The notes beneath the pieces were generated by a model. It saw only the letters and a program-made list of their open reading frames with translations, had not been told where the DNA came from and ran no database searches. Below, piece after piece: positions 62,718 through 64,000 of a DNA stretch of 64,000 nt. This DNA comes from Alphaproteobacteria bacterium. GTDB lineage: Bacteria; Pseudomonadota; Alphaproteobacteria; Acetobacterales; Acetobacteraceae. The position numbers and the translations under genes are program-made. How positions within the stretch are numbered: the stretch's first letter is position 1; every line of letters starts with the position of its first letter. Location: positions 81,696 through 145,695 of the forward strand of contig VGDM01000004.1 in assembly GCA_016869715.1 (NCBI GenBank), given 5' to 3'.

Positions 62718-63791
62718 TCAGGGCCTGATCAAGCGATAGTCTATAAGAAACTCAACCTCGATCTCGTTTGAGGTGGGGCGCTCGAAGGGCGGCAGCTTCG
62801 CACCGCGAAAGACGGATTGCGAATAGTGATTGAGCGTGATGGAACGTGAGGCGGTGCGCAATTCAACGCGCCGCACAGTACCATCCGGCGAGAGAAAGAC
62901 TCGCACACCGACACGGCCCTGTTCGCGAAAATCTACGGCGTCCTTTGGGTAGCGCGCGTTGAGGCCCCACCAACGATAGAACTCCCGCGTCCAATCATCC
63001 ACATCATCTGCACCGCGCACCCGTAGATTTGGGACCCCAAGCATCGCATTTGGCACCGGCCCAAGCGTGAAATCGAGCCGGTTGCGCGGGCGATAGCCCT
63101 GCTCCCCCAGCCTGATCGGCGGCAAATGTGAGAGATCAAGTGGTGGGCGTGGTTCGGATGTAGGGCGTTCTGGTTCCGCGCGCTGCGGCGCCTCCGGCTG
63201 TATTGGCACCGGGGCAGGACGCGGTGGAGGCGTGACTGGCTGCGGTGCTTCAGCCATTTGCGACAACGCGGGTGGCGGTGGCGGCGGCGGTGGCGGCGGT
63301 ACGCTCGGCCCCTCAACAAGGGGCCTTGGCGGTGGTGGCGGGGCCGGCGCTTCAGCCAAAGGCCTTGGTGTGGGCGGGGGGGGTGGTCGCTGGACGACCC
63401 GAGGGCTTGGGATATCCGGCATGGGTGGCGCTTCCGGGGCAGGCGGTACCGGAGGCGCTGGCACCATCAGGGCACTTGGTGGAGGCAGTGGCACAGAAGC
63501 CGGCGCCGGTGGTGGGGGTGAAGGCGGCGCTGCAAGCGGCGCCCCCGGTTCGAGCGAGCCCTGGAAAACAATATCAAAACCCTGTTCTTCAACTTCCAAG
63601 GCGCCTTGACGGGGCGCGCGAGGGTCCAATTCCAGGAAAACTGCCACGGTGAAAAGCAGATGCGCCAGCACCGAGGCCAGAATCGCACGCCCACCAAGGC
63701 CCGGCCGCTTCGGGCTGGTCTGGCCCATCGGGCGCTGGCCTTTTGCTTCAGCCGCGCCGGGGCAGGGCAATTCGGGTTCGGTACGGCGCAT
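62718..63791 (-). CDS. TonB-family protein with long proline-rich linker
   Basis: A protein of about 357 aa. One N-terminal membrane anchor (AILASVLAHLLFTVAVFLEL) is followed by a periplasmic linker (about residues 70-240) of Pro/Ala repeats, including a run of ten Pro, and a C-terminal TonB-like fold (GRVGVRVFLSPDGTVRRVEL ... AKLPPFERPTSNEIEVEFLIDY). It probably couples inner-membrane energy to outer-membrane receptors. No exbB/exbD or receptors are adjacent. TTG 63800 and ATG 63728 are alternative starts. It is divergent from the tRNA gene. Confidence 0.82.
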   Translation of the reverse strand: MRRTEPELPCPGAAEAKGQRPMGQTSPKRPGLGGRAILASVLAHLLFTVAVFLELDPRAPRQGALEVEEQGFDIVFQGSLEPGAPLAAPPSPPPPAPASVPLPPPSALMVPAPPVPPAPEAPPMPDIPSPRVVQRPPPPPTPRPLAEAPAPPPPPRPLVEGPSVPPPPPPPPPPALSQMAEAPQPVTPPPRPAPVPIQPEAPQRAEPERPTSEPRPPLDLSHLPPIRLGEQGYRPRNRLDFTLGPVPNAMLGVPNLRVRGADDVDDWTREFYRWWGLNARYPKDAVDFREQGRVGVRVFLSPDGTVRRVELRTASRSITLNHYSQSVFRGAKLPPFERPTSNEIEVEFLIDYRLIRP

Positions 63792-63882
63792 CGGGGGCAA
63801 AAGGGTCCTGACAAAACGAAAAGGGGACTCGGTTCCAGGTCGAGTTGCGGAATGAGCACTCTCTGCTACATCAATCTCGCGC

Positions 63883-63957
63883 GCCGGGTTAGCACAGGGG
63901 TAGTGCAGCTGATTTGTAATCAGAAGGTCGGGGGTTCAAATCCCTCACCCGGCACCA
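63883..63957 (+). tRNA. tRNA-Thr (anticodon UGU)
   Basis: A 75-nt cloverleaf including encoded CCA. Acceptor GCCGGGT/ACCCGGC, discriminator A; D-arm GCAC/GTGC with an AGGGGTA loop; anticodon loop TT-TGT-AA; T-arm GGGGG-TTCAAAT-CCCTC. The top pair of the anticodon stem (27-43) would be a G-A mismatch, unlike typical tRNA-Thr. The rest of the fold is regular, so it is likely functional. Confidence 0.95.
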
Positions 63958-64000
63958 GTTATTTCAATGAGTTAGAAAGTTTGTGTACTGCGTCAAAAGC

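Noticed and set aside
63245..63560. Repetitive GGC/GGT tract as a possible CRISPR or tandem array
   Set aside because: No regular repeat-spacer pattern; the periodicity is explained by proline codons of the TonB linker.
63232..63609. Glycine-rich repetitive protein on the plus strand
   Set aside because: It is the complement of the proline-rich linker of the TonB-like gene, not a separate gene.

Overview
The window reads as chromosomal DNA of an alphaproteobacterium, most likely Rhodospirillales/Acetobacteraceae (Roseomonas-like). Supporting signs are GC-rich coding sequence with many ATGA-type overlaps, two Bug/TctC-type solute-binding proteins, an ImuA-ImuB-DnaE2 cassette behind a GTTC-N7-GTTC LexA box, a petABC operon with a Tat-type Rieske protein, a carotenoid 1,2-hydratase and the zapA-6S RNA-fau arrangement. 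The taxonomic placement is inference from gene content, not a search result.

Layout. 1-2.2 kb: lytic transglycosylase (cut by the window edge), pgpA, cinA C-terminal amidase. 2.3-7.7 kb: a catabolic-looking operon (carboxymuconolactone decarboxylase-like, 3-hydroxyisobutyrate dehydrogenase-like, a frameshifted old-yellow-enzyme reductase, metallo-beta-lactamase hydrolase, Bug binding protein, NIPSNAP). 7.8-9.5 kb: prfC on the minus strand. 9.5-17 kb: pteridine-reductase-like SDR, folB, an AT-rich spacer with DnaA-box-like sites, uvrC, pgsA, a lipoprotein, moaD, moaE, a membrane protein and a broken TauE. 17-20.7 kb: hemF divergent from petABC. 20.8-31 kb: an acetyltransferase, a second Bug protein, and a short-chain-carboxylate uptake locus: symporter with DUF4212 subunit and two small membrane proteins, DUF294/CBS protein, decayed DnaQ-like exonuclease, prpE. 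31-36 kb, minus strand: thioesterase, yebC, a wrecked LLM monooxygenase, YmdB-like phosphoesterase, 5-FCL, 6S RNA, zapA and a coiled-coil partner. 36-38.5 kb: hypothetical, class I aldolase, crtC. 38.5-44 kb: dnaE2-imuB-imuA with LexA box, then a dead IS1182-type element that abuts a palindromic MITE-like repeat. 45.7-48.7 kb: three-part ABC exporter. 48.7-56 kb, minus strand: lepA, an MFS gene, pheT, pheS, rplT, rpmI. 56.3-62.7 kb: cheZ, dapF, mtaB, ftsY, a peroxidase-related protein, a nonsense-interrupted creatininase, a hydratase and a small hypothetical. 62.7-64 kb: a TonB-like protein (minus) and tRNA-Thr(UGU).

The most striking property is gene decay. Six loci carry disabling lesions (OYE reductase, TauE, DnaQ-like exonuclease, LLM monooxygenase, IS1182 transposase, creatininase). 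All are accessory or catabolic genes, while the housekeeping genes read through cleanly. This looks like selective erosion rather than uniformly poor sequence, although single-base calls at two or three sites deserve checking. No CRISPR array, prophage or evident wholly new defence system was seen. The most system-like accessory locus is the carboxylate symporter/DUF294/exonuclease/PrpE cluster, whose symporter has an EF-hand-like loop and whose exonuclease has lost a catalytic aspartate.
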